Source: JAJOKI01 sp964412405
Lineage (GTDB): Archaea; Halobacteriota; UBA148; JAJOKI01
DNA length: 10,452 bases
Direction of reading: 5' to 3'
Assembly: GCA_964412405.1 (NCBI GenBank)
Contig: CAYPOB010000034.1
Span: 1-10,452 of the forward strand
A program made the position numbers and the translations under genes. This document shows positions 1 to 5,910 of the stretch, piece after piece. The notes under the pieces were generated by a model. The model did no database searches, had not been told where the DNA came from, and saw only the letters and a list, made by a program, of their open reading frames with translations. Position 1 is the first letter of the stretch; each line of letters starts with the position of its first letter.

Positions 1-570
1 AATACGGAGACGATCCACAAGGAGAACGGATGCCGATTTAAACTGGATGCCGGCAGAATCATGTTTTCTCAGGGAAATCTAAACGAAAGAAGGCGCATGT
101 CAGGAGTTGGGGGAGGTGAAACCGTCGTGGACATGTTCGCTGGCATAGGATATTTTTCGATTCCGATGGCCGTCCATTCAAAACCAAAAAAGATCGTCGC
201 AATCGAGGTCAATCCTCTTGCATATCGCTATTTGTGCGAGAACGTTCAACTCAATAAAGTAGAGGACGTCATCCAACCGGTGCACGGAGATTGTGCCATA
301 AAAACGCCAGCTGGCATTGCTGATAGGGTGATTATGGGCAGTTTTGAAGCGTTTCATCATTTGGCCAATGGGATAAATGCGCTAAGATCTGGAGGAATCC
401 TTCACTACCATGAAACGACGCCGGAGAAACTGTGTTTTGACCGTCCAACCAACAGAATCGTAGATGCGGCCGAAATGCTGGGCAGATCCGTTAAAATACG
501 GGAATCCCACAAGGTCAAGAAATATTCTCCAGGCGTCTGGCATGTCGTAATCGATGCGCAAGTATTTTAG
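1..570 (+). CDS. taw2: Taw2, tRNA(Phe) wyosine-pathway aminocarboxypropyltransferase (5'-truncated)
   Basis: The frame is open from base 1, so the N-terminal part lies outside the window; 189 codons remain. In archaeal wyosine synthesis Taw2 moves the 3-amino-3-carboxypropyl group of S-adenosylmethionine onto 4-demethylwyosine at position 37 of tRNA(Phe). The visible part begins with HKENGCRFKLDAGRIMFSQGN, the entry strand shared by the Trm5/Taw2 fold, followed by the SAM-binding loop DMFAGIGYFSIP and the acidic strand IVAIEVNPLA. Trm5 methyltransferases carry an NPP-type motif after the D/R-V strand. Here the sequence is DRVIMGSFEAFHHLA followed by ILHYHETTPEKL and a KKYSPGVWHVVID ending, which is the Taw2 pattern as I remember it from archaeal homologues. 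Trm5 is the main alternative and I consider it less likely. The next gene starts 24 nt downstream, suggesting co-transcription. Confidence 0.87.
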   Translation, partial: NTETIHKENGCRFKLDAGRIMFSQGNLNERRRMSGVGGGETVVDMFAGIGYFSIPMAVHSKPKKIVAIEVNPLAYRYLCENVQLNKVEDVIQPVHGDCAIKTPAGIADRVIMGSFEAFHHLANGINALRSGGILHYHETTPEKLCFDRPTNRIVDAAEMLGRSVKIRESHKVKKYSPGVWHVVIDAQVF

Positions 571-594
571 TCTTCAACCCGAATTTATGATACG

Positions 595-2172
595 ATGGAC
601 CAATTGGAGACCATAGTTGACAATGGAGAACGGGAAAATATCGAGTTCAAAGAATATCTAACAGAGGAGTTACACCTGAAGGATGAGCGGAGGCAGGGGT
701 TAGTCTGCCAGATGAAGCACAGGTTGATTATGGGGAATGGCACCGCACTCTATGTGGTTGGAGTGACCGATGGCGGGCTGTTGCGCGGCATATCCTTCTC
801 CAAATATAAAGAGACGTTGTCCGTTTTGAACTGCATTGCGCTTGAAGCTGGTGCCAAGGTCACGGACTGTAAAGAATATAAGGTAAACAATGGATATGTT
901 GGGCTCCTTACCATTAAGAGTCACCTCCCTGCCAAAGAGCATATACTGATCGGTACAGCAGGGCATGTGGACCACGGAAAGAGTACATTGGTTGGCACTC
1001 TGGTTACTGGAATAATGGACGATGGAGCTGGCAAGACCAGGATATTTTTGGACGTACAGCCCCATGAAATAGATAGGGGATTATCTGCTGATTTATCTTA
1101 TGGCGTATATGGGTTTAAAAATGGAAAGGCGATTCGCCTGAAGAATCCCCTGAGCAAGAAAGAAAAGGCAGGAGTGGTCGAATCTGTGGACAAATTGATA
1201 TCTTTCGTGGACACCGTCGGTCACGAGCCATGGTTGAGGACCACTATAAGGGGTATCGTCGGTCAGAAAATAGATTATGGGTTGCTTGTTGTGGCGGCAG
1301 ACGATGGGGCCACCCATGTCACAAAAGAGCATCTGGGAATTTTACTCGCAATGGAGCTGCCGACGATAATCGCCATCACAAAAATAGATAGAGTGGAAGA
1401 GGAACAGATAGCAGAGACGGAAAAACAGATCATGCAGCTACTTAAGACGGTTGGAAAGATCCCCTTGCGCATAAAATCAAAATCAGATTTCAACACCATT
1501 TCAGGTAAATTGAACGATGGAGTGATAGTTCCCATCCTCAGTGTTTCATCCGTTACGAAGGCTGGACTTGGCCTGCTCGATCAATTATTGCTCCAGCTGC
1601 CGAAACGAAATCTGGGAGCTCAAAAGCCGTTCCAGATGTACGTCGATAAGGTGTACCAAGTGACAGGAGTTGGGACGGTGGTGAGTGGTTCGATCAGGCA
1701 AGGTGAGGTGGAAGTTGGTGAACAGCTGCAACTTGGTCCGACCGTCGATGGAGGTTCCATCCCGGTCAAGGTGCAGACCATCGAGACACACTATTACAGG
1801 GTGGATAAGGCAAGCGCCGGCGACATCGTTGGGATAGCGCTCAAAGGTGCCAAGCCCTCCGACATCTGTCGGGGCATGTTACTGTGTGAGAAGAAGATTA
1901 AATCGATTCGGGAGTTTGAAGCAGAGGTCATAATATTGAACCATCCGACTCGCATTGCCAAGGGATATGAACCCGTCGTCCATATTGAAACCATAGCGGA
2001 AGCTGCCACATTTGAGAGATTAGAACGGGAGTATATGATGGCGGGACAGACGGGGCGAGTCACCATGCGCTTCAAGTTCAGACCATATCACATCCACGAA
2101 GGTGAGAAGTTCATTTTCAGAGAGGGTAAGAGCAAGGGAATCGGGAGGGTTGTAAGGGTTTTTGAGACTTGA
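595..2172 (+). CDS. GTPBP1-family translational GTPase (EF-1alpha-related)
   Basis: 525 residues. Residues 11-110 match the N-terminal domain of GTPBP1/2 (IEFKEYL, then QMKHRLIMGNGTALYVVGV). The G domain has the P-loop GHVDHGKS at 123-130, a switch I region DRGLSADLSYGVYGF near 160-174, DTVGH at 206-210, TKID at 262-265 and SVSS at about 316-319. Beta-barrel domain 2 (about 345-430, with DKVYQVTGVGTVVSG) and domain 3 (about 440-525) follow, as in EF-1alpha. All GTP-binding motifs look intact, so the enzyme should be active. Eukaryotic GTPBP1 is linked to aminoacyl-tRNA handling, ribosome stalling and exosome-linked mRNA decay; the archaeal role is not settled. No good Shine-Dalgarno sequence precedes the start. 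The ATG is chosen because the conserved N-terminal domain begins right after it. It follows taw2 by 24 nt. Confidence 0.9.
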   Translation: MDQLETIVDNGERENIEFKEYLTEELHLKDERRQGLVCQMKHRLIMGNGTALYVVGVTDGGLLRGISFSKYKETLSVLNCIALEAGAKVTDCKEYKVNNGYVGLLTIKSHLPAKEHILIGTAGHVDHGKSTLVGTLVTGIMDDGAGKTRIFLDVQPHEIDRGLSADLSYGVYGFKNGKAIRLKNPLSKKEKAGVVESVDKLISFVDTVGHEPWLRTTIRGIVGQKIDYGLLVVAADDGATHVTKEHLGILLAMELPTIIAITKIDRVEEEQIAETEKQIMQLLKTVGKIPLRIKSKSDFNTISGKLNDGVIVPILSVSSVTKAGLGLLDQLLLQLPKRNLGAQKPFQMYVDKVYQVTGVGTVVSGSIRQGEVEVGEQLQLGPTVDGGSIPVKVQTIETHYYRVDKASAGDIVGIALKGAKPSDICRGMLLCEKKIKSIREFEAEVIILNHPTRIAKGYEPVVHIETIAEAATFERLEREYMMAGQTGRVTMRFKFRPYHIHEGEKFIFREGKSKGIGRVVRVFET

Positions 2173-2173
2173 T

Positions 2174-2443
2174 CTATTCAAATTCCAATATCTTTTTGAT
2201 CTCGCTTATTAGTTCTTTGTTAAGCGTGACATCCATTCCATGTGAGGTTGGATATTGGAGGACTAGACCGCTCCGGATCAATTGCTTCAGTGCCTTTCTG
2301 ACATCGTTATATAGGTGTTTAGGAAATCCCCTCGGGATGCTGTCTTCCGGTGTGTGCTTCTTACCGACATAACCGTGCGAAAGTAATTTATCAAGGATTG
2401 CCCTTTCTATATCCGTGTACATGATGTTGTACATATGGAGCAT
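2174..2443 (-). CDS. Small winged-helix-like conserved archaeal protein, function unknown
   Basis: Up to 89 residues. I do not assign a function. The pattern of helices (TDIERAILDKLLSHGYVGKKHT, then FPKHLYNDVRKALKQLIRSGLVLQYPTSHGMDVTLN, ending in a short acidic helix) looks like a compact winged helix: a recognition-helix-like segment, then a beta-wing around QYPTSHGMDVTLN. I have the impression of similar short archaeal proteins with a KKHT...FPKHLY...PTSHG pattern but cannot name a family. Three in-frame ATG codons lie close together (2443, 2434, 2422). A TATA-like AAATTATAAATT at 2449-2460 would put transcription start near 2430, so translation may really begin at 2422 (MYTDIERAIL), giving 82 residues. 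Its stop is one base from the stop of the convergent GTPase gene. Confidence 0.72.
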   Translation of the reverse strand: MLHMYNIMYTDIERAILDKLLSHGYVGKKHTPEDSIPRGFPKHLYNDVRKALKQLIRSGLVLQYPTSHGMDVTLNKELISEIKKILEFE

Positions 2444-2448
2444 TCTTG

Positions 2449-2460
2449 TAATTTATAATT
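2449..2460 (-). promoter_or_regulatory. TATA-like element for the leftward small winged-helix gene
   Basis: Read on the minus strand this is AAATTATAAATT. An archaeal start site usually lies about 25 bp downstream of the TATA centre, which falls near 2430. That is between the alternative start codons of the leftward gene and argues for a leaderless start at 2422. Confidence 0.4.
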
Positions 2461-2485
2461 TTCTATAGAATAAGACGTTGACGTA

Positions 2486-2526
2486 AGATATTTATACAAG
2501 TATGTATCCATATAGGAAACATATAG
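2486..2526 (+). promoter_or_regulatory. Promoter region of the winged-helix regulator, TATA box and short direct repeats
   Basis: AGATATTTATAC (2486-2497) is a TATA-like box; the start site would be about 2516-2520, leaving a leader of roughly 55 nt. Two copies of CATATAG follow at 2509-2515 and 2520-2526, 11 bp apart and so on the same face of the helix. The 10-mer AAGTATGTAT occurs at 2498-2507 and again at 2541-2550, 43 bp apart or about four helical turns. These repeats are seen directly; a role as regulator binding sites is inference. Confidence 0.45.
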
Positions 2527-2527
2527 A

Positions 2528-2557
2528 AAAGTAAGTACAAAAGTATGTATTTACTTT
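2528..2557 (+). promoter_or_regulatory. Inverted repeat, candidate operator before the winged-helix gene
   Basis: Left arm AAAGTAAGTAC (2528-2538) and right arm GTATTTACTTT (2547-2557) are complementary at 10 of 11 positions around an 8-bp centre. The repeat ends 15 nt before the ATG at 2573 and lies inside the predicted mRNA leader. Placement directly before a DNA-binding protein gene suggests autoregulation by a dimer. Confidence 0.45.
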
Positions 2558-2572
2558 CGACATGGTGACAAA

Positions 2573-2920
2573 ATGCTAACCGAAATATTTGGTGAATACC
2601 CGCAGGTGAAGGTAATCGACCTTTTGATCACACACCCACGCATTCAATACACCAAAACCGATATCGCGGAATGCGCTGGAATTGGAAGGGCAACATTATA
2701 TCAGTTCTGGGACATTTTAGAGAAGTACCAGATCGTCAAGCCCACTTATCAGATGGGGAAGACTACACTCTACACCGCAAACCTGGATTCGCCCGCGTTA
2801 AAGGCCCTCAAGAAGTTTCAGCTTGAGATGGCCGATATCGAGATCGGGCTTCAGAATGTTGATTTTCCGAAGGAAAATACAACCCGAGAAGAGATGAAAG
2901 GTGAAAAAGTTTCGGCGTGA
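2573..2920 (+). CDS. Winged helix-turn-helix transcriptional regulator
   Basis: 115 residues. The N-terminal half fits a winged helix-turn-helix of the kind common in archaea: MLTEIFGEYPQVKVIDLLITHP (helix 1), YTKTDIAECAGIG (helix 2), RATLYQFWDILEKYQIVKPT (recognition helix into the wing), and GKTTLYTANLDSPALKALKKFQLEMADIEI, a wing strand and C-terminal helix that probably dimerises. The last 20 residues are polar and probably flexible. The start is supported by GGTGA at 2564-2568, a match to the archaeal anti-Shine-Dalgarno sequence 4 nt before the ATG. An inverted repeat just upstream suggests self-control. The target genes are unknown. After its stop comes a remnant of nnr in the opposite orientation. 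If the 1,075-bp duplicated unit were absent, this gene would converge directly on nnr. Confidence 0.8.
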   Translation: MLTEIFGEYPQVKVIDLLITHPRIQYTKTDIAECAGIGRATLYQFWDILEKYQIVKPTYQMGKTTLYTANLDSPALKALKKFQLEMADIEIGLQNVDFPKENTTREEMKGEKVSA

Positions 2921-2960
2921 CAATCATCGTATTTCGGTTCTACGAGCACAACCCCAAAGT

Positions 2961-3107
2961 TCATCTTTTGTCTTTTATCGCCTTTGGAATATTATCTATC
3001 ACATCCGTCGCCAGCAGTCCAAATCCATATTCCTCAAATGCGATATCTCCAGCAAGCCCAGTTATAAAAGCTCCGGTAACAACAGACCGATGGGCGTTAT
3101 TCACCAC
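2961..3107 (-). pseudogene. Truncated 3' fragment of nnr (NAD(P)H-hydrate dehydratase end)
   Basis: On the minus strand, codons down to the TGA at 2961-2963 encode about 49 residues homologous to the extreme C-terminus of the Nnr protein encoded at 4030-5484. A stretch of 34 residues (from GAFITG to PKAIK) is identical. Upstream of it similarity falls (NNAHRSVVT against NDAFESAIA) and is lost near 3107. Nothing resembling the rest of the enzyme is present, so the fragment cannot be catalytic. The reading frame runs open to 3221, but that upstream part looks like unrelated AT-rich sequence. The last residues differ (KDKR against KEDHKK) through a 6-bp in-frame gap. Confidence 0.85.
2966..3074 (-). 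repeat. Direct repeat copy 1, duplicated nnr 3' end
   Basis: Over 2971-3071 this copy matches 4046-4146 with no gaps and only two mismatches, at 2988 and 3006. A third mismatch is at 3072. Similarity continues to about 2966 after a 6-bp gap. The offset between copies is 1,075 bp and both are in the same orientation. Confidence 0.9.
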
Positions 3108-3127
3108 AGCTGATATATGATACAATG

Positions 3128-3137
3128 TTATATAAAT
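3128..3137 (+). promoter_or_regulatory. TATA-like element in the AT-rich gap
   Basis: TTATATAAAT is a strong match to an archaeal TATA box, in a stretch of about 22% G+C (13 of 60 in 3121-3180). A start near 3158 would make a long leader for the toxin-antitoxin pair. The sequence is nearly symmetric, so it could also serve the other strand. Confidence 0.35.
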
Positions 3138-3229
3138 TGAGATTGTAATCATAAATTCATAGAAAGATGAAAAGAAGACATCAATAGATGAGGATACTGC
3201 TTTGTAAAATCTTAAATACAAAAAGATAA

Positions 3230-3241
3230 CATATTTAAACG
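3230..3241 (+). promoter_or_regulatory. TATA-like element upstream of the antitoxin operon
   Basis: ACATATTTAAAC is centred about 26 bp before the ATG at 3261. That spacing predicts a transcript starting at or next to that ATG, about 68 nt before the antitoxin start. Confidence 0.4.
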
Positions 3242-3260
3242 AACTTAAGGATACTAAATT

Positions 3261-3311
3261 ATGAGATGGACGCCCGAAAAGTTTGATAATAACTCAATAA
3301 AAACATCATAA
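3261..3311 (+). CDS. Possible 16-residue leaderless leader ORF
   Basis: ATG at 3261 opens a 16-codon frame, MRWTPEKFDNNSIKTS, ending in TAA at 3309-3311. It sits at the predicted transcription start of the downstream antitoxin operon and ends 17 nt before the antitoxin start, just upstream of its ribosome-binding site. It could be a leader peptide, the leftover start of a lost gene, or chance. I recognise no family. Confidence 0.2.
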   Translation: MRWTPEKFDNNSIKTS

Positions 3312-3328
3312 AGATTGGAGAGTTAAAT

Positions 3329-3571
3329 ATGTCTAAAACATTGCATGTATTATTTGATGGTAAGGTATTGCGACCTAAAGGGCCGACGGATTTGGAACCT
3401 GATACTCACTATGTTATAACCATCCAGCCTGAAGAGTCATCAGATAAGAAGAATCTTTGGGATACTCTAAGCGATCTTAGCGGAACGGTTGAAGGACCTG
3501 AAGACTGGGCCAAAGAGCATGATCATCACTTATACGGTACACCAAAAAACAAGAAAGTGTGTAAATTATGA
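3329..3571 (+). CDS. Antitoxin of a PIN-toxin pair (AF2212/DUF104-like)
   Basis: 80 residues. The N-terminal half, TLHVLFDGKVLRPKGPTDLEPDTHYVITIQ, has the short beta-strand pattern (FDGxVLxPxxPxxLxP) of AF2212-like small antitoxins. The C-terminal half, LWDTLSDLSGTVEGPEDWAKEHDHHLYGTPKNK, resembles the toxin-binding tail seen in antitoxins paired with PIN nucleases. It should neutralise the toxin encoded next to it and probably represses the operon, though no classic DNA-binding fold is evident. GGAG at 3317-3320, 8 nt before the ATG, supports the start. The stop overlaps the toxin start by 4 nt, indicating translational coupling. The gene is noticeably more AT-rich than the housekeeping genes around it and lies between the nnr-derived direct repeats. 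The family name is from memory and less certain than the role. Confidence 0.78.
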   Translation: MSKTLHVLFDGKVLRPKGPTDLEPDTHYVITIQPEESSDKKNLWDTLSDLSGTVEGPEDWAKEHDHHLYGTPKNKKVCKL

Positions 3572-3978
3572 ATCCTGCTCGTTTCTTTCTGGATACTGCC
3601 TATATATTGGCATTACTCAATCCCAGAGATACATATCATAAAAAAGCTAAGAAATTGTTGCCAAATCTTCGCACAGCTTATGAAGTATGGATTACAGAAG
3701 CGGTCTTGACGGAGATAGGTAATGCATTATCTCATTCAAATCGTTTTGAAGCTATTGTTTTCATCAACAATTGTTATATCACCGATAATGTAAAAGTTGT
3801 TTCTGTTGATGAAGTATTATTTCAGAGGGCAGTGAGATTTTACAACGATCATAAAGATAAAGAATGGGGGCTGACTGATTGTATTTCATTTATTGTGATG
3901 CGAGATCAAAATTTAACGGAAGCACTGACCACGGATGAACATTTTCAACAGGCAGGGTTTCGAACATTGCTACAATAA
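3568..3978 (+). CDS. vapC: PIN-domain ribonuclease toxin (VapC-like)
   Basis: 136 residues, a usual length for VapC toxins. The acidic PIN residues are visible: D9 in FFLDTAYILAL, E49 in AVLTEIGNAL, D104 in WGLTDCISF and D123 in LTTDEHF. These would hold the divalent metal for cleavage of RNA, which in studied VapC toxins is often tRNA or rRNA. The target here is unknown. All four positions are intact and the frame is complete, so the toxin is probably functional. The ATG lies inside the antitoxin stop (ATGA), the usual coupling for this module. A T-rich stretch at 4029-4038 just downstream may end transcription. Base composition is AT-rich, as for its partner, which suggests acquisition together. 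Confidence 0.9.
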   Translation: MNPARFFLDTAYILALLNPRDTYHKKAKKLLPNLRTAYEVWITEAVLTEIGNALSHSNRFEAIVFINNCYITDNVKVVSVDEVLFQRAVRFYNDHKDKEWGLTDCISFIVMRDQNLTEALTTDEHFQQAGFRTLLQ

Positions 3979-4028
3979 AGTTATTCAATGGATGACGAGA
4001 AGGATTAATAATATGCTTTCCTCATCTC

Positions 4029-4038
4029 TTTATTTTTT
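4029..4038 (+). terminator. T-rich candidate terminator of the toxin-antitoxin operon
   Basis: TTTATTTTTT lies about 50 nt past the toxin stop and overlaps the stop codon of the convergent nnr gene. Archaeal transcription commonly ends at such T tracts without a hairpin. Confidence 0.35.
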
Positions 4039-5484
4039 GTGATCCTCTTTTATCGCCTTTGGGATATTATCTATCACATCAGTCGCCAGCAGTCCAAATC
4101 CATATTCCTCAAATGCGATATCTCCAGCAAGCCCAGTTATAAAAGCCCCAGCAATAGCTGACTCGAAAGCATCATTCTTTGCATAGAATGTCCCGACAAC
4201 TCCAGCAAGTACATCTCCAGTTCCTCCAACGGTCATGCCGACATTGCCAGTTCTATTCATTTTTATAGAGGTCCCATCCGATATTATGTCCACTTTACCT
4301 TTCAGCAATACCACGACGTTGTTCTCCTTGGCGAATTTCTTAACCAGAGCAGTTCTCTTTTTGCAGTCTTTCGAGATGTTGCGACCTGCCAGTCGTTTAA
4401 ATTCGCCTGCGTGTGGCGTTATTATGGAACTGCCATCCAGCGGCAGGTCCAGTACCGATAATGCATCGGCATCGATCACGACCTTCTTACAGATGGGAAT
4501 GATCGCCTTAATCGCTCTCAGCGCCAATTCGTCCCTGCCAAGCCCCATTCCAATCACCACGACATCATGCTCCTGCACCAGTTCTGTTATGATCGGCAGG
4601 TCGTCGGGAGTGAGTATATCAGACGTTAACGAGGACACGATTAAGTTCGGTGAGAACGATGCGATGATGTCCGAGACGTTGGCTGGTGCGGCGATGGTTA
4701 TTATATCTGCGCCAGCCCTGAGTGCTGCCAATGCAGCAAGCGCGGGTGCGCCGACATACGCACCTCCTCCAATAATCAGTATGCGCCCATTATCTCCTTT
4801 GTGGCCATCCAGATCTCTGGATACCAATGAGTGAACGTCTCCCGGTCCTACAAATAATTCCGCTTCTTCTGGCACGCCTATATCCACAACTTCAACGTTT
4901 GACATGGTCTCTAACCCCTTTTTCATTTTATGAAGGGTAATGGTCAAATCTGGGTGAACCATTTTTATGCCCTTGCCCGTATCCGGGTCCATCCCGCTTG
5001 GGATATCTACAGATATCACAAACGCGTTTGATTCATTAATCAGGTCGATTACGCTTGCTTCTGGCTCCCTGATTGAGCCATGAATGCCCATTCCAAATAT
5101 CGCATCGATGATGATGTCCGAATTTATGACAGCATCACGGCCGATATCTCCCATATCATGCACTTTTGTTAAGGTCGCATCAATATCCTTTAGCCTATCC
5201 CAATTAATCTTTGCCTCTTTTGTTCGGATATCCTCTGAAGTGCATAGCAACATGACATGGATCTCGAACTCCTTCAAATAACGAGCGGCTACGAACGCAT
5301 CTCCTCCGTTATTGCCGCGACCTGCCATGATAGTGATAGTTCCACAGTCATATCGTTTCCTGATTGCACCTGCAACAGCCTTGCCAGCTCCCTCCATCAG
5401 CTCCATGCGTGGAACGCCGAAATATTCTGAGTTGATGTCTATCGCTCGCATCCGCTTTGACGTGATGATTTCGGACATAAGCAT
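4030..5484 (-). CDS. nnr: Bifunctional NAD(P)H-hydrate epimerase / ADP-dependent NAD(P)H-hydrate dehydratase
   Basis: 484 residues, full length for fused Nnr. It repairs hydrated NADH and NADPH: the N-terminal YjeF_N domain (about 1-215) epimerises R to S forms and the C-terminal YjeF_C/ribokinase-like domain dehydrates S-NAD(P)HX with ADP. Epimerase motifs are AGRGNNGGDAFVAARYL (54-70), DAIFGMGIHG (127-136) and SVDIPSGMDPDTG (158-170). Dehydratase motifs are GDNGRILIIGGG (230-241), GMGLGRD (312-318), VIDADAL (336-342), ITPHAGEF (355-362), LLKGK (393-397) and the nucleotide-binding NVGMTVGGTGDVLAG (414-428). Two ATG codons are possible (5484 and 5478). A TATA-like CTTATACT on the minus strand near 5505 would favour a leaderless start at the second. 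The last 34-40 codons are duplicated at 2966-3074, so the present 3' end may have come with an insertion. Confidence 0.95.
   Translation of the reverse strand: MLMSEIITSKRMRAIDINSEYFGVPRMELMEGAGKAVAGAIRKRYDCGTITIMAGRGNNGGDAFVAARYLKEFEIHVMLLCTSEDIRTKEAKINWDRLKDIDATLTKVHDMGDIGRDAVINSDIIIDAIFGMGIHGSIREPEASVIDLINESNAFVISVDIPSGMDPDTGKGIKMVHPDLTITLHKMKKGLETMSNVEVVDIGVPEEAELFVGPGDVHSLVSRDLDGHKGDNGRILIIGGGAYVGAPALAALAALRAGADIITIAAPANVSDIIASFSPNLIVSSLTSDILTPDDLPIITELVQEHDVVVIGMGLGRDELALRAIKAIIPICKKVVIDADALSVLDLPLDGSSIITPHAGEFKRLAGRNISKDCKKRTALVKKFAKENNVVVLLKGKVDIISDGTSIKMNRTGNVGMTVGGTGDVLAGVVGTFYAKNDAFESAIAGAFITGLAGDIAFEEYGFGLLATDVIDNIPKAIKEDHKK
4031..4149 (-). repeat. Direct repeat copy 2, 3' end of intact nnr
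   Basis: This is the partner of the repeat at 2966-3074. Bases 4046-4146 match 2971-3071 except at two positions. It lies within the coding end of the intact gene. Confidence 0.9.
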
Positions 5485-5551
5485 GATTTACATAGTTCAA
5501 TAGTATAAGATTTATGTTGTTATAGTCATACCTATATATCGAGATGATATT
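5485..5551. promoter_or_regulatory. Divergent promoter region between nnr and nac
   Basis: 67 bp shared by two divergent starts. On the plus strand AAGATTTATG (5506-5515) is a weak TATA-like box about 40 bp before nac, and CCTATATAT (5531-5539) is stronger but only about 17 bp before the ATG. GAGATGAT at 5541-5548 is a one-mismatch Shine-Dalgarno sequence for nac. On the minus strand CTTATACT near 5505 could drive nnr. Exact start sites cannot be decided. Confidence 0.4.
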
Positions 5552-5896
5552 ATGATTCCCGGAATGAGGGGCATGAACCCAAGAAAAATGCAGCAGATGA
5601 TGAAACAGATGGGCATCAACGTTGAAGAGGTCGATGACGTAGAGGAAGTCATCATCAGAACATCGAACAAGGATATCGTGTTCGATGATGCTCAGGTCAC
5701 GATAATGAACGTCAAAGGCGCAAAAACGTATCAGATTGTCGGCACCCCGAAGGAGCGCCAGCGCGAACTGGAGATATCGGAGGCAGATGTGCAGCTCGTG
5801 GTAGAGCAGAGCGGGGCATCCGAGTCTGAGGCTATAAAGGCGCTGAAGGAGACAGAGGGCGATCTGGCAGAGGCGATATTGAAACTGAACAAATAA
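5552..5896 (+). CDS. nac: Nascent polypeptide-associated complex protein (archaeal NAC)
   Basis: 114 residues, typical for archaeal NAC, which forms a homodimer, binds near the ribosomal exit tunnel and contacts emerging chains. The N-terminus is MIPGMRGMNPRKMQQMMKQMGINVEEVDDVEEVII, the positively charged ribosome-facing helix followed by the NAC barrel (about 25-72, with FDDAQVTIMNVKGAKTYQIVGTP). A UBA domain fills 77-114 (SEADVQLVVEQSGASESEAIKALKETEGDLAEAILKL). Both domains are complete. GAGATGAT at 5541-5548 supports the start. The stop is 14 nt before trmI, so the two genes are probably one transcript, joining nascent-chain handling with tRNA modification. Confidence 0.96.
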   Translation: MIPGMRGMNPRKMQQMMKQMGINVEEVDDVEEVIIRTSNKDIVFDDAQVTIMNVKGAKTYQIVGTPKERQRELEISEADVQLVVEQSGASESEAIKALKETEGDLAEAILKLNK

Positions 5897-5910
5897 AAGA
5901 GAGATAATGC

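Noticed and set aside
595..930. N-terminal domain of the GTPase as a recent fusion of an AlbA/Schlafen-like domain
   Set aside because: The same kind of N-terminal domain (EFK motif, QMK-RL, G-A-Y-GV) belongs to GTPBP1/2 proteins generally, so it is family-typical rather than novel.
2562..2579. Five-codon upstream ORF (MVTKC) overlapping the start of the winged-helix gene
   Set aside because: Its first codons are the ribosome-binding site of the real gene, it has no ribosome-binding site of its own, and a frame this short is expected by chance.
3108..3221. Upstream part of the open minus-strand frame that continues the nnr fragment, as an 86-residue gene
   Set aside because: The upstream residues look like translated AT-rich noncoding DNA and only the last roughly 49 codons are homologous to anything; it is a remnant with an accidental extension.
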